Of a stretch of DNA of 64,000 bases, positions 9,503-19,944 are shown in pieces. A program made the translations under genes and the position numbers. Within the stretch, counting starts at the first letter, position 1. The number at the start of each line of letters is the position of its first letter. Origin of the DNA: Cellulosilyticum ruminicola JCM 14822 (GTDB lineage: Bacteria; Bacillota; Clostridia; Lachnospirales; Cellulosilyticaceae); the NCBI RefSeq assembly GCF_001311925.1, contig NZ_BBCG01000011.1:28557-92556 (forward strand), written 5' to 3'. Below the pieces are notes generated by a model. It ran no database searches. It saw nothing but the letters and a program-made list of their open reading frames with translations, and was not told the origin of the DNA.

Positions 9503-10621
9503 ATGATACATAAACGGCTAATTTTACTTGGCATTGCCTTAATCATTATAACACTTTTAATTACACCATCTCCTTGTATCTCTGCAGCTACAGAAGGACT
9601 TTTATTATGGTTTAATAAGGTTTTGCCTTCCTTGCTTCCTTTTATTATCCTAATCAATCTACTGGTTGGCTTAAATATGTTAGAACCTCTTAGCAAACAT
9701 CTTTCTCCTATCACTCAGAAATTCTGGCATATGCCCGGCGCAGTTGGTTTTGCCTTTTTAATGGGACTTATGGCTGGTTATCCTATGGGTGCTAAAATTA
9801 TTACTGGTTTAGTTAAACAAAAAACTCTTACACTTGCGCAAGGTGAAAAAGCATTATGTTTTTGCAATAATTGTGGTCCTCTTTTTATTATTGGTACTGT
9901 AGGGACTATTTTGCTTCAAAATACACAACTTGGTTATTTTTTATTATTCATACATATACTTTCAGCAATTATCATGAGTTTCCTTTTAACTGCTTATAAA
10001 ATTCCATTTTACGTACAAAAATCAAGTCATAATACCCTTAATTCAGATTTTCACTTTGCACCTGCTTTTACTAAAGCCGTAGAAGATGGCATGGATACTA
10101 TTGTATGTGTTGGCGGTTATATTATCTTCTTCTCTGTTTTAACTCACATCTTTATGGATTCTATTGTATTTAAAGTCTACTTAAACTTTCCACTTATCAA
10201 AACACTTTCACCAGCTCTTGTGCAAGGAATATTCACTGGAATATTAGAACTTTCTAACGGTGTTGGTTCATTTTCTAAAGCTTTCATGAATACTCCTTCG
10301 ATTTATACATTAGCATTTCTTGCCGCATCTATAAGCTTTGGTGGATTCTGTGTTTATTTTCAAACACTCTTTGTACTTGGTGATATTCCATTTTCAACAA
10401 AACCTTATTTACTTTGTAAATTATTTGAAGGTATTTTAAGTTTTTTATTAACCTGTGTATTTTATCCTATGTTTTTTATGTATACATCAAAAACAACTTT
10501 GTATTATTCACTAATTTGGGGATTCATTATGCTTATTTCACTTTCTATTTTTTATACTGTTATCAATAATTTTTCATCTCCAATTTGTAAATCTCAAAAA
10601 ACTCATTTAAACAAATCATAA
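9503..10621 (+). CDS. ylbJ: Sporulation integral membrane protein YlbJ
   Basis: Polytopic membrane protein of 372 residues with about eight to nine hydrophobic segments. It resembles YlbJ, which in B. subtilis is made in the mother cell under SigE and is needed for spore cortex formation. Conserved features include LLLWFNKVLPSLLPFI near the N-terminus, MGLMAGYPMGAK, FCNNCGPLFIIGTVG and LELSNGVG. An AAAAGAGGTGA ribosome site precedes the ATG. It is adjacent to tmcAL (ylbM in B. subtilis), matching the ylbJ-ylbM neighbourhood there, and supports an endospore former. Confidence 0.9.
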   Translation: MIHKRLILLGIALIIITLLITPSPCISAATEGLLLWFNKVLPSLLPFIILINLLVGLNMLEPLSKHLSPITQKFWHMPGAVGFAFLMGLMAGYPMGAKIITGLVKQKTLTLAQGEKALCFCNNCGPLFIIGTVGTILLQNTQLGYFLLFIHILSAIIMSFLLTAYKIPFYVQKSSHNTLNSDFHFAPAFTKAVEDGMDTIVCVGGYIIFFSVLTHIFMDSIVFKVYLNFPLIKTLSPALVQGIFTGILELSNGVGSFSKAFMNTPSIYTLAFLAASISFGGFCVYFQTLFVLGDIPFSTKPYLLCKLFEGILSFLLTCVFYPMFFMYTSKTTLYYSLIWGFIMLISLSIFYTVINNFSSPICKSQKTHLNKS

Positions 10622-10644
10622 TAAGTTGTTTCTATTTTTAACAT

Positions 10645-10929
10645 AATAAAAAGATGGTAGTATGCTATACAATATCATTAAGTTAATATGACAAAAAAGG
10701 ATCTCTATACTAATCAAATAGTATAGGGACCTTTTTTAAAAAAATATTGACAAGTCTAAAAAATGTGTGGCACTCTCCTACTGACTGAATATAAACGTAG
10801 TGAGAGAAGCCCTTGTAATTAATAGAAAAAGAAGTTGAAGAAATAAATCTTCAACTTCTTTTCTATTAAAGAGTACGTTTCTAACACAATGTTAACTTAA
10901 TGACATTGGCATACTACCATCTTTTTATT
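10645..10929. repeat. 285-bp inverted-repeat element (MITE-like or structured RNA)
   Basis: The ends are long imperfect inverted repeats. The left arm 10645-10687 (AATAAAAAGATGGTAGTATGC...TCATTAAGTTAA) matches the reverse complement of 10890-10929 over about 36 positions, with a small internal indel. Between the arms are three hairpins: 10692-10738 (AGGATCTCTATACTA / TAGTATAGGGACCT), about 10773-10808 (CTCTCCTAC / GTAGTGAGAG) and 10822-10867 (AATAGAAAAGAAGTTGAAG-type arms). No coding capacity is seen. It fills the convergent gap between ylbJ and codY. It could be a miniature inverted-repeat transposable element or a large bidirectional structured terminator. Confidence 0.6.
10692..10738. terminator. 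Bidirectional terminator inside the inverted-repeat element
   Basis: AAAAAAGGATCTCTATACTA, loop, then TAGTATAGGGACCTTTTTT. The flanking A and T tracts allow termination of ylbJ transcripts (plus) and of codY read-through (minus). Confidence 0.65.
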
Positions 10930-10963
10930 TCCGTATCAAATAAAATCACTTAATTACTAATAA

Positions 10964-11720
10964 CTATTTACGTAATTTATCAAGTTCTTCTAATAAAGCA
11001 CTATTAAGAACTTTAATATAAGTTCCTTTCATACCTAATGATCTTGATTCAATTACACCAGCACTCTCAAATTTACGAAGTGCATTAACGATTACTGAAC
11101 GTGTAATACCTACTTTATCAGCAATTTTACTTGCGATTAATAAACCTTCACTACCATCTAATTTTTCGAAGATGTGGAAGATAGCTTCAAGTTCTGAGTA
11201 AGATAATGTTGCAATAGCAGATTTAACGATTGCAATACGACGCTCTTCTTCATCACTTTCTTCTTTTAATGATCCTAAAATTTCTACTGCTACGATTGTT
11301 GCACCGTATTCCGCTAAGATAAAGTCTTCTGTTGTGAAGTTACCAATGCTTTTTTCTTTATAAAGTAAGAATGTACTAATCTTTGACCAGCTGCAATGAT
11401 TGGAATAATGCATGTTGTATAATTTGCACTATTTGGTACTTCAGCAAAAATTGTATCTAAAGAAATGTTTTCTTTGATATCCATGATTGATAAAACTCAT
11501 CGTTTACTGAGTATTCAATGTAGTTATCTTCATTTGCAAAGTTGTGTGGGATTGAGCTATTTACACCTAATACTTTACTTTTTGTACTTACAACTACTGC
11601 ATTAGCCTTTACAACATCGCTAATCACTTCACAGATATCTGAAAAGATTACACGGTCTGAACCAAATCTTTGTAATAATCTATTTACTTTACGCATTTTG
11701 AGTAATAATTCTTGAGACAT
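10964..11720 (-). CDS. codY: GTP-sensing global regulator CodY (two frameshifts)
   Basis: Transcription factor that senses GTP and branched-chain amino acids and represses stationary-phase, nitrogen and virulence genes in low-GC Gram-positives. The reconstructed length is about 252 residues (usual 259). The N-terminal GAF-type part starts [22 protein letters not shown]. The C-terminal winged helix contains [20 protein letters not shown] and the family hallmark [16 protein letters not shown]. Two single-base deletions break it: one A missing at 11492-11495 (restoring [12 protein letters not shown]) and one C at about 11376 (restoring [15 protein letters not shown]). Both are probably sequence errors. 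Confidence 0.95.
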
Positions 11721-11792
11721 GATATGTCCTCCTTAAATAATTTTGTTAAGTTAGTTTGTACTTTTATAATCTAAAGGTTTTATATACTTTAG

Positions 11793-11807
11793 TATGTTCT
11801 AAAAATT
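11793..11807 (-). promoter_or_regulatory. Possible CodY box upstream of codY
   Basis: Minus strand AATTTTTAGAACATA matches the 15-base CodY consensus AATTTTCWGAAAATT at 12 positions and lies about 75 bp upstream of the codY start. This suggests autoregulation, but AT-rich DNA gives such matches by chance. Confidence 0.3.
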
Positions 11808-11831
11808 TTAAAATATACACTTTATCATTTA

Positions 11832-11863
11832 AAAAGACAAAGTTGATATACAACTTTGTCTTG
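11832..11863 (-). terminator. Terminator after topA
   Basis: Minus strand: AAGACAAAGTTG, loop TATAT, CAACTTTGTCTT followed by TTT. Perfect 12-bp stem between topA and codY. Confidence 0.75.
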
Positions 11864-11948
11864 TACAAACAAATCTTAACATGATTTGACAAAAAACTCA
11901 ATATATAAATGTAAACATTAATGCCTGAAATTTTTAACAAATTGTAAA

Positions 11949-14023
11949 CTATCGCTTATTTTGTTTGCCATAGTTACACTTTGAATTACGACAAACTACT
12001 TTTTTGTTTTTATTACTCCCTTTTTCCACAAGAGCATCACCACATGCAGGACACTTCTCACCAGTTGGTTTGTCCCATGACATGAATTCGCAACTGTCTC
12101 CATTATGTTCACAACCATAATAAGTTCTACCTTTTTTAGTCTTTTTAAGAAGCACTTTGCCTCCACACTGCGGACACTTCACACCAATTTCTTCATACCA
12201 TGCTTTTGTTCCATTACATTCCGGAAAATTTGGACATCCTAAGAATTTACCATATTTACCATAGCGTACAATCATATGCGCTCCACATTTTTCACATGGT
12301 ATATCTGTTGTTTCTGTAAGGTCTATATTCTCAATCTCATTTTCTGCAATTTCAATTGTATGTGCAAAATTAGGATAGAACGATTTAATAATCTCCTTCC
12401 ACTCTACATTACCTGATGCAATCTCATCTAATATTCTTTCCATATTAGCTGTAAATTCTACGTCTACAATTTCATCAAAGTACTGTATCATAATTTGATT
12501 TACAACTTCTCCAAGCTCTGTAACATATAAGTTTTTATTTTCTTTTACAATATATCCTCTTGCAAGAAGAGTTGTAATAGTTGGTGCATAAGTACTAGGT
12601 CTACCTACGCCATTTTCTTCAAGCGCTTTTACTAAAGTCGCCTCTGAAAAATGTGCAGGTGCTTGTGTAAAGTGTTGACTTGGGATAATACTTGCCATAT
12701 CTAATACTTCATCTTTAGCTACATCAAATGCATTTGTCTTTTTATTTTTTTCCTCGCCTAAATTATAAACTTTTGTAAAACCATCAAAAAGCTGGTTTGA
12801 ATAAGATGCCCTAAATAAATAGGCCCCATTTTTAATCTTCATACTATATGTTTCATATTGTGCTGCTGCCATTTGACTTGCAACAAATCTATTCCAAATC
12901 ATATTATACAGTTTATATTGGTCTCGTGATAAATATTCTTTTATTTCTTGTGGTTCATATTCCATATAAGTTGGTCTAATCGCCTCATGGGCATCTTGTA
13001 TATTTGCTTTTTTGGCTTTTCCAGAAGTAGGTTTTACTTCACCTAAATAATTTTCACCATATTTTGTTTTAATATATTCTACAGCTTCCTCTTTTGCTTT
13101 ATCCGCAATACGTACAGAGTCCGTACGTATATAGGTTACAATACCTACCTCTTTTTTCCCAACCTTAATCCCTTCATAAAGTTGTTGTGCTATATTCATT
13201 GTTTTTTGTGTTGAAAATCCAATATGTTTAGCTGCTTCTTGTTGTAATGTACTTGTTGTAAAAGGTAAAACTGTATTTTTTATACGTGTTCCTTTTTTAG
13301 TTTCAATAACTGTAAATGGATTTCCTTCACACTCTTTTATAATTCTTTGTGCTTCTTCTTCACTTCTTATTTCTATCTTTACATCATCTTTGCTGTCTAA
13401 TCTAGCTTCGAATGCCTTACTTTTACCATAACGTAAATTAACTTCAATTGTCCAATATTCTTCTTCTATAAATTCTTTAATTTGTTTATCACGATCACTA
13501 ATTAATCGTAAGGTTACAGATTGTACACGACCTGCACTTAATCCTTTACGAATTTTTTTCCAAAGAATTGGACTAATTTTATACCCCACAAGACGATCAA
13601 GTACACGTCTTGCTTGTTGTGCATCTACAAGATTCATATTAATGTCTCTCGGATGTTTAATTGCTTCTTTTACAGCTTGTTCTGTAATCTCATTAAATGT
13701 AATACGACAAACTTTTTTGTCTTGTAATTTTAGTGAGTGATACAAATGCCAAGAAATTGCTTCACCTTCCTATCAGGGTCAGTTGCAAGATAAACACATT
13801 TTGCACCTTTTACATCCTTACGCATTTTTTGTAATAACTCACCCTTACCACGAATCGTAATGTATTTGGGTTCATAATTATTCTCTATATCAATACCCAT
13901 TTGACTTTTAGGTAAATCTCGTACATGTCCTATAGATGCTTCTACCTTGTAATTTTTACCCAAAAATCTACTAATTGTATTTACTTTAGCTGCTGATTCC
14001 ACAATCACTAAATTATCAGCCAT
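11949..14023 (-). CDS. topA: DNA topoisomerase I (one frameshift)
   Basis: Type IA topoisomerase that relaxes negative supercoils. The reconstructed length is about 691 residues. The Toprim domain begins at the N-terminus with [12 protein letters not shown] (most homologues have VESPAK) and reaches DPDREGE once the frame is restored. The catalytic tyrosine lies in [10 protein letters not shown]. Three four-cysteine zinc ribbons end the protein (CEKC...CPNFPEC, CPQC...C, CPAC...CRNSKC). A single C missing at 13769-13770 (CCC read as CC) shifts the frame inside the active-site acidic motif. As the gene is essential, a sequence error is likely. It lies 14 bp downstream of dprA. Confidence 0.96.
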
Positions 14024-14037
14024 ATTTACCTCCTCAT

Positions 14038-15117
14038 TTAAGAACGTACATATCTTTCCCCTGGTAATTTTCTTATATATCCTTTCAGCTCTAATTGAGT
14101 TAGATCTCTATAAATAGCTTTATAGGAAAGCTTGGTACTTGTTAGTAATTCATTTAAAAAAATAGGATTCCAACTTACATAAGCATATACCATCCTTTCT
14201 TCTTGTGCAAGTTCATTATTATTATTTTTTAAAGTATTTTTATCTGACCTCGCTAATTTTGCTTGTATTTCTAAAGGAAGTTCCTCTAAAATATCCTTTA
14301 CATCAGTTACACATTTTGCACCTTTTTTTATAAGTTCATTAGTTCCTAAACTCATACGACGCCTTAAATCTCCTGGAATTGCAAAAACATCTCTATTATA
14401 TTCAAGAGCTAAATTAGCTGTAATAAGTGATCCACTTTTGCGATCTGCTTCACTTACCAATACTCCCCAAGATAATCCACTAATAATACGATTTCTTTTA
14501 GGAAATTGATAAGGCCTTGCTAGTGTATTTAATGGATATTCTGATATAATAGCACCTTGTTTGGGAATCTGATGATATAAATTGCGATTGCAAGCCGGAT
14601 AACATACGTCCACACTTGTTCCAAGTACCGCTATCGTTTGACCATATCTTAAAGCACCTTCATGTGCAGCACCATCTATTCCTTTAGCCATACCACTTAC
14701 AACAGTAATTCCCATACTTCCTAATTCTTCAGCAATTCGTATAGTCACATCATAGCCATATTCTAAACAATCTCTTGCACCTACTATAGCAAAAGTAGGT
14801 GTATTTAGTACATCTATATCACCTTTTACATAAAGCATAATAGGTGCATCCGGAATATTCTTTAATAATTTAGGATACTCTTCATCTGTAATTGCAACTA
14901 AATTAATCTGCTCTTTTTCACATTTTTCATATTCAATTTTAGCCCAATCAAAATATTCTTTTGCTTTATTTAACTTTTCTACAATATCAACTGCAATCCC
15001 TGGATATTCTTTCATTTCATAAATTTGTTTAGGTGTTTTATACCTTTCTAACAATTCTAGTTTAATAACCTCTCTTAATTGTACATGATGAAACCATAAA
15101 TAATATACCTTTTGCAT
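14038..15117 (-). CDS. dprA: DNA processing protein DprA
   Basis: Loads RecA on incoming single-stranded DNA during transformation. It is widespread also in species not known to be competent. The 359-residue protein has a short N-terminal helical domain, the Rossmann-fold core with [34 protein letters not shown] and [13 protein letters not shown] (about residues 105-190), and a C-terminal winged-helix domain from about 300. It is followed directly by topA, the common Firmicute order, and diverges from comM. Confidence 0.94.
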   Translation of the reverse strand: MQKVYYLWFHHVQLREVIKLELLERYKTPKQIYEMKEYPGIAVDIVEKLNKAKEYFDWAKIEYEKCEKEQINLVAITDEEYPKLLKNIPDAPIMLYVKGDIDVLNTPTFAIVGARDCLEYGYDVTIRIAEELGSMGITVVSGMAKGIDGAAHEGALRYGQTIAVLGTSVDVCYPACNRNLYHQIPKQGAIISEYPLNTLARPYQFPKRNRIISGLSWGVLVSEADRKSGSLITANLALEYNRDVFAIPGDLRRRMSLGTNELIKKGAKCVTDVKDILEELPLEIQAKLARSDKNTLKNNNNELAQEERMVYAYVSWNPIFLNELLTSTKLSYKAIYRDLTQLELKGYIRKLPGERYVRS

Positions 15118-15231
15118 TTCTACACCTCATTTTATGGATTTTATAAACTCTTTATACATAATTGTTTATTTCTTCTTTGAAATGACTATACTCAAACAAA
15201 ATAAATTTATTTATTAAGAAAGGATAGCCTA

Positions 15232-16743
15232 ATGTTTTGTAAATTAAACAGTTATTCTATAAATGGCATAGAAGCCATTCCTATTGAAGTAGAAATTGAT
15301 ATTAATGATGGTCTTCCAGGATTTGATATTGTTGGACTTCCTGATAGTTCTGTTAAAGAAGCTAGAGACCGTGTCAAAAGTGCTATAAAAAATAGTGGTT
15401 TTAAATTTCCAGCTCGTCGTATTACAGTTAATCTTGCTCCTGCTGATCTCAAAAAAGAAGGTAGCCTTTACGACTTACCCATTGCTTTAGGTATTTTATG
15501 TTGTGCAGGCGAACTTCCTTTAGAATACCTAAGACAAACCCTTTTTATTGGTGAGCTTGCTCTTGATGGTTCCTTACGCAGTGTACGAGGTTTATTACCA
15601 CTTTTATGTTCAATTCCACAAAAGCACACAATCTGTATTGTACCATCAAGCAATGAAAAAGAAGCAAGCCTTATTCAAGGATTAGATATAAGACTTGCTA
15701 GTAATTTATCAGAAGTTATTTCTTTTATTCATCAAAAAAGTTATTTAACCCAATGTGCACCTGCTACTTGTATAAAATCTCCCTCACTCACCTTAAATTT
15801 TTCCGATGTAAAAGGGCAGGAAGCCGCTAAACGTGGGCTTATTATTGCAGCTTCTGGTTTTCATAACGTTTTATTAATTGGTCCTCCTGGATCAGGTAAA
15901 ACTATGCTCGCCAAACGTCTCGTCACAATATTACCACCTCTTGCAGAAAATGAATGTATTGACATAACAAAAATTTATAGTTTAGCAGACAAACTCCCTA
16001 CTGATGCCATCATACGTACAAGGCCATTTCGTGCACCTCATCATACCATTACTCCTCTAGGTCTTGCTGGTGGTGGTTTACACCCTAAACCTGGCGAAAT
16101 CAGCCTTGCACATTTGGGTATTCTTTTTTTAGATGAACTTTTAGAGTTTAAACGTTCTACATTAGAAATTTTACGACAACCAATTGAAGAACATAAAATC
16201 ACTTTATCACGTGCTAATTTTACTTTTACTTATCCTGCTGATTTTCTCCTTATTGCTTCAACTAACCCTTGTCCTTGTGGTTATTATCCAGATACACATA
16301 GATGTACTTGTAGCTTAAATAGTATCAAAAACTATATGTCTAAACTCTCAGGTCCACTTTTAGATCGTATCGATTTACAGCTAGAAACTGTTACTCCTAC
16401 ATTAAAAGATTTAAACACTTCCAAATCACTTTCATCCGAAGAGATGTATGCCAATGTACTCAAAGCACTTAAATACCAGCAACAACGTTTTAAAGGTACT
16501 TCATTACATTACAATAGTCAAATCCCCACTTGTGACCTCAAAAAATATTGCCCACTTACAACTGATGCCAAAAATATGCTAGACCACTGGTTCACAACTA
16601 CTTCTTCTAGTGTCCGTTCTTACGATAAGATTTTGCGCATTGCACGCACAATCGCAGACTTAGATGATAGTGCAATAATCGATACTGTTCATATTACTGA
16701 AGCCATTCAATACAGACTATTAGACCGTAATTTATGGCATTGA
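15232..16743 (+). CDS. comM: YifB/ComM-family Mg chelatase-like AAA+ ATPase
   Basis: The family member ComM is a helicase promoting branch migration during natural transformation. The 503-residue protein has an N-terminal Lon-protease-like domain (GLPGFDIVGLPDSSVKEARDRVKSA), then a AAA+ domain with Walker A GPPGSGKTML near residue 222 and Walker B LGILFLDELLEF. A CPCGYYPDTHRCTC cysteine cluster lies near residue 350. It is divergently placed from dprA, another DNA-uptake gene, which supports a shared role in handling incoming DNA. Confidence 0.92.
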   Translation: MFCKLNSYSINGIEAIPIEVEIDINDGLPGFDIVGLPDSSVKEARDRVKSAIKNSGFKFPARRITVNLAPADLKKEGSLYDLPIALGILCCAGELPLEYLRQTLFIGELALDGSLRSVRGLLPLLCSIPQKHTICIVPSSNEKEASLIQGLDIRLASNLSEVISFIHQKSYLTQCAPATCIKSPSLTLNFSDVKGQEAAKRGLIIAASGFHNVLLIGPPGSGKTMLAKRLVTILPPLAENECIDITKIYSLADKLPTDAIIRTRPFRAPHHTITPLGLAGGGLHPKPGEISLAHLGILFLDELLEFKRSTLEILRQPIEEHKITLSRANFTFTYPADFLLIASTNPCPCGYYPDTHRCTCSLNSIKNYMSKLSGPLLDRIDLQLETVTPTLKDLNTSKSLSSEEMYANVLKALKYQQQRFKGTSLHYNSQIPTCDLKKYCPLTTDAKNMLDHWFTTTSSSVRSYDKILRIARTIADLDDSAIIDTVHITEAIQYRLLDRNLWH

Positions 16744-16746
16744 TAA

Positions 16747-16793
16747 AAATAAAAGACGTCTCACTTTAAAAGTGACAACGTCTTTTATTTTTT
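16747..16793. terminator. Bidirectional terminator between comM and nrdR
   Basis: AAAATAAAAGACGTCTCACTTT / AAAGTGACAACGTCTTTTATTTT, a long stem with A and T tracts on both sides, serving two convergent genes. It overlaps the 3' end of nrdR. Confidence 0.75.
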
Positions 16794-17243
16794 ACATTTT
16801 TTTATATTCTCAAGTTCTACAATAAATTCATCTATAGAAGTAAACTGTTTATACACAGAAGCAAAACGAATATATGAAACCTCATCTAATGCTTTTAATC
16901 TTTGCATTGTAATCTCACCTAATGTAGTTGAGGAAATTTCTTTTGTCTCTAAACTACTAATATAATTTTCAATTCCATCTACAAGTTCTTCAATTTGTTC
17001 AATACTAATACTTCTCTTATTACAAGAGCGTAAAACTCCCTTAAATAACTTTTCACGATCAAATGGTTCACGCGTCATATTACGTTTAATTACAATTATT
17101 GGAATGCTTTCTATTTTTTCATATGTAGTAAAACGTTTATCACATTTTTCACATTGTCTTCTTCTACGAATCATTTCATTTTCATTAACAGGTCTAGAGT
17201 TCAGTACCTTTGATGTACTATACCCACAGTAAGGGCATTTCAT
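16785..17243 (-). CDS. nrdR: Transcriptional repressor NrdR
   Basis: Represses ribonucleotide reductase genes when dATP is high. The 152-residue protein has an N-terminal zinc ribbon (CPYCG at 3-7 and CEKCDKRFTTYE at 31-42) followed by an ATP-cone domain from about residue 48. The motif RRRRQCEKC is typical. It lies downstream of the sigE-sigG operon on the same strand but is separated from sigG by a terminator. Confidence 0.96.
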   Translation of the reverse strand: MKCPYCGYSTSKVLNSRPVNENEMIRRRRQCEKCDKRFTTYEKIESIPIIVIKRNMTREPFDREKLFKGVLRSCNKRSISIEQIEELVDGIENYISSLETKEISSTTLGEITMQRLKALDEVSYIRFASVYKQFTSIDEFIVELENIKKCKK

Positions 17244-17305
17244 GGCATATCCTCCTAAGTTTTATTATGATTAAGCGTATCATACAGCTTTAATAAAAGT
17301 CAATA

Positions 17306-17343
17306 CCTATAAAAGGTACAACGCTTGACCATTGTACCTTTTC
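17306..17343 (-). terminator. Terminator after sigG
   Basis: AAAAGGTACAA, loop, TTGTACCTTTT: perfect 11-bp stem with T tract, immediately after the sigG stop. Confidence 0.75.
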
Positions 17344-17351
17344 ACTTTTAT

Positions 17352-18126
17352 TTAAATATATTTTTTCATATGCTTAAGTGCTGTTTTCTCTAATCTAGAG
17401 ACTTGAGCTTGTGAAATACCTATCTCATTGGCTACTTCCATTTGCGTTTTCCCTGCAAAGAATCTAAGCATTAATATTTGCTTTTCTCTTTCATTAATAC
17501 GTTTCATAGCTTCTTTTAGCGCAATATTCTCAAGCCAAATGTCATCCTGACTCTTTTCATCACTTACTTGATCCATAATGTACAAAGTATCACTTTCATC
17601 ATGATATACTGGTTCAAATAAAGAAATAGGGTCTTGAATTGCATCCAACGCAAATACAACATCTTCTTTTTTTACACCTAATTCATCTGCTATTTCTTGA
17701 ATCGTAGGTTCTTTTGCATTTTTTCGTGTGAGCTGCTCTTTTGCCTGTAACGCCTTATAAGCTGTATCTCTTAATGATCGACTTACACGAATGGCATTAT
17801 TATCACGCAAATATCTTCTAATCTCACCAATAATCATTGGCACTGCATACGTAGAAAATTTTACATTTTTGTGTTATGTCAAAATTATCAATTGCTTTAA
17901 TAAGCCCTATACATCCTACTTGAAACAAGTCATCTACATGCTCTCCACGGTTATTAAATCGCTGAATAACACTAAGTACAAGCCTTAAATTTCCTCTTAT
18001 ATACTCTTCTCTCGCTGCATTATCACCTTGTTCAATAAGTTTAAATAAAATCTCTTTTTGTTCATTTGTTAAAATGGGAAGTTTTGCTGTATTTACCCCA
18101 CATATTTCCACCTTATTTATAGCCAT
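17352..18126 (-). CDS. sigG: Forespore sigma factor SigG (one frameshift)
   Basis: RNA polymerase sigma factor for late forespore gene expression. It starts at ATG 18126 (MAINKVEICGVNTAKLP, the SigG hallmark) behind TAGGAGG. Region 2 reads GNLRLVLSVIQRFNNRGEHVDDLFQVGCIGLIKAIDNFD, and region 4 ends with ISQAQVSRLEKTALKHMKKYI. One extra T at 17866-17870 breaks the frame within region 2 (restored: ITQNVKFSTYAVPMIIGEIRR), giving 257 residues, the normal size. Likely a sequence error. It follows sigE, as in B. subtilis. Confidence 0.95.
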
Positions 18127-18209
18127 ATCCTTGCCTCCTAGCATACTATTCCAGCATAAGTTAAGTCTATAAATAAGCTTTTCCATAATACCATTATTTA
18201 TTCAAAACT

Positions 18210-18956
18210 TTAGCTCATTCTATTAATTTCCTTTTTAAGTCTAAGTATAATTTTCTTTTCAAGTCTTGAAATATAAGATTGTGAAATTCCCAAAAGATCA
18301 GCTACTTCTTTTTGAGTTTTTTCTTTTCCTTGTGCTCTAAACCCAAAGCGAAGTTCTACAATTTCTCTCTCTCTGTCAGTAAGCTTTAACAGTGCTTGCT
18401 TAAGAAGTTTTTTATCCACCTCTTCTTCTATATTTCTAGAAATAATATCTGGTTCTGTTCCTAATATATCTGATAATAATAGCTCATTACCATCCCAATC
18501 AACATTAAGAGGCTCATCAATAGATACTTCTGTCTTTAATTTATTAGTACGTCTTAAAAACATTAAAATTTCATTTTCTATGCACCTAGAAGCATAGGTG
18601 GCAAGTTTTATCTTTTTACTCGGATTAAATGTATTAATAGATTTAATAAGTCCAATTGTCCCTATAGAAATCAAATCTTCCATATGAATCCCTGTATTTT
18701 CAAATTTTCTCGCAATATATACAACTAGTCTTAAGTTACGTTCAATAAGTGTTGTCTTTATACCTTTTAAAATCTCTTCATTTCCTTCTGCCTCTGCCAT
18801 TTGTGTAATTAATACTTCTTCTTCTTCTTTTGTAAGTGGCGGTGGTAATACTTCACTACCACCTATATAATCTATTGCCTGCCCATTCCTTCTTATGTAA
18901 TGATATATAATCTTCTGAATGAATACTCTTAAATACTGCCAGATTTTTTTCATCAC
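18210..18956 (-). CDS. sigE: Mother-cell sigma factor SigE (pro-form)
   Basis: Sigma factor that starts mother-cell gene expression after asymmetric division and is activated by SpoIIGA cleavage of an N-terminal pro-sequence. The 248-residue protein has a hydrophobic/basic N-terminus (about 25 residues, the expected pro-region), region 2 with [31 protein letters not shown] sequence, and region 4.2 [22 protein letters not shown]. It follows spoIIGA without a gap, and a GGGGGAG ribosome site lies in the end of spoIIGA. The GTG at 18956 is taken as the start; the adjacent ATG is equally possible. Confidence 0.95.
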   Translation of the reverse strand: MMKKIWQYLRVFIQKIIYHYIRRNGQAIDYIGGSEVLPPPLTKEEEEVLITQMAEAEGNEEILKGIKTTLIERNLRLVVYIARKFENTGIHMEDLISIGTIGLIKSINTFNPSKKIKLATYASRCIENEILMFLRRTNKLKTEVSIDEPLNVDWDGNELLLSDILGTEPDIISRNIEEEVDKKLLKQALLKLTDREREIVELRFGFRAQGKEKTQKEVADLLGISQSYISRLEKKIILRLKKEINRMS

Positions 18957-19828
18957 TTACTCCCCCTCTCTTATTATAAAATCCGGATGAATCAACGCCT
19001 TATACATTCGATCTCCACATATTTTTTCAAATGCAATGCCTATGACACATTTGGGTATTTCTTTGTCTAATGTTCCTTTATGCAAAATAATACATTCACT
19101 CACAATTCCCCATAATAATCCCTCCTCACATCCCATGCTATGAAAAGGTATAATATATTTAGGTCCATTCTCCATTTGTAGTAACTTTCCCATATCATTA
19201 TAACAACTCTCTATATTCTTACATTCTTCTTCTGTCAACATTTCTTTAATTGCGTCATATGTTACAACAAGTACAGGTCTATGACCTATTGGTGTATATA
19301 ACATATTTCCTGTATCTAAAAGCCCTAAAACATGGCCTATTTTTCCGCAATAGTGTATCTCCAAATCGTACTCAAAATGTGGCATCACAAGCCGCTTTCT
19401 TAAAGCATAAAAAGCAAAATATATAATACCACCTATACATACGCCTATCATAAGTATATAGCCAGTTGAACCTTTGTAAGTAGGTATATAATACTGCAAT
19501 TGATATAATATTGTAAAGCTCATACCTCCTATTAATGCTGCCACTCCCATACTTATCATATAGTATTTTATAAAGCTCTTTAATTTAATGGGTTTATACA
19601 AGTATAAAATAGAAATAACAGGTACAATTAACGTACATATGCTGTAAGGTAAATGCTGTAATACCGGCAACAAAAGTAGCATACAATATAACAAAGCTGC
19701 AATCCCTCCACCTATTAAATGTTTTTTAATATACAGTGGTTTATTCAGTATCATAGTTGTTATAAAAATATAATAATGTCCATTATAAAGTTTATTAAAA
19801 ACAATACATCTATATAAATAACTTGCAC
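18957..19828 (-). CDS. spoIIGA: Sigma-E processing protease SpoIIGA (one frameshift)
   Basis: Membrane aspartic protease that cleaves pro-SigE. The C-terminal domain has the catalytic DTGN motif in GLLDTGNMLYTP, preceded by about five hydrophobic segments. The true N-terminus (GTG at 19828, MQVIYIDVLFLINFIMD) is in another frame: one A is missing from the run at 19764-19768. Restoring it gives about 290 residues starting like other SpoIIGA proteins. A plain annotation would truncate the first membrane segment. The gene sits between ftsZ and sigE, the classical Firmicute arrangement. Confidence 0.93.
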
Positions 19829-19908
19829 TTTGTCACCTCTTCCTCTCACTTGCCTTATTATTGTATCTAAACTTACATACAAATTTTGTAAAAACAAAGT
19901 TGCACATT

Positions 19909-19942
19909 AAAAAAGATACGACATCATCGTATCTTTTTTCTT
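19909..19942 (-). terminator. Terminator after ftsZ
   Basis: AAAAAAGATACGA, loop, TCGTATCTTTTTT. A perfect stem and T tract just after the ftsZ stop separate the division cluster from spoIIGA. Confidence 0.8.
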
Positions 19943-19944
19943 TA

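Noticed and set aside
10645..10929. CRISPR array
   Set aside because: The repeats are inverted, only two copies, with no regular spacers. No array or cas gene is seen anywhere in the window.
11376..11495. CodY as two independent short proteins
   Set aside because: Both halves and the linker match one CodY protein once two single bases are restored, so separate genes are unlikely.
17824..17870. Programmed ribosomal frameshift in sigG, smc, topA, spoIIGA or mscS
   Set aside because: No consistent slippery heptamer with downstream structure, and the direction of shift varies. Scattered homopolymer indels across unrelated genes fit sequence error better.
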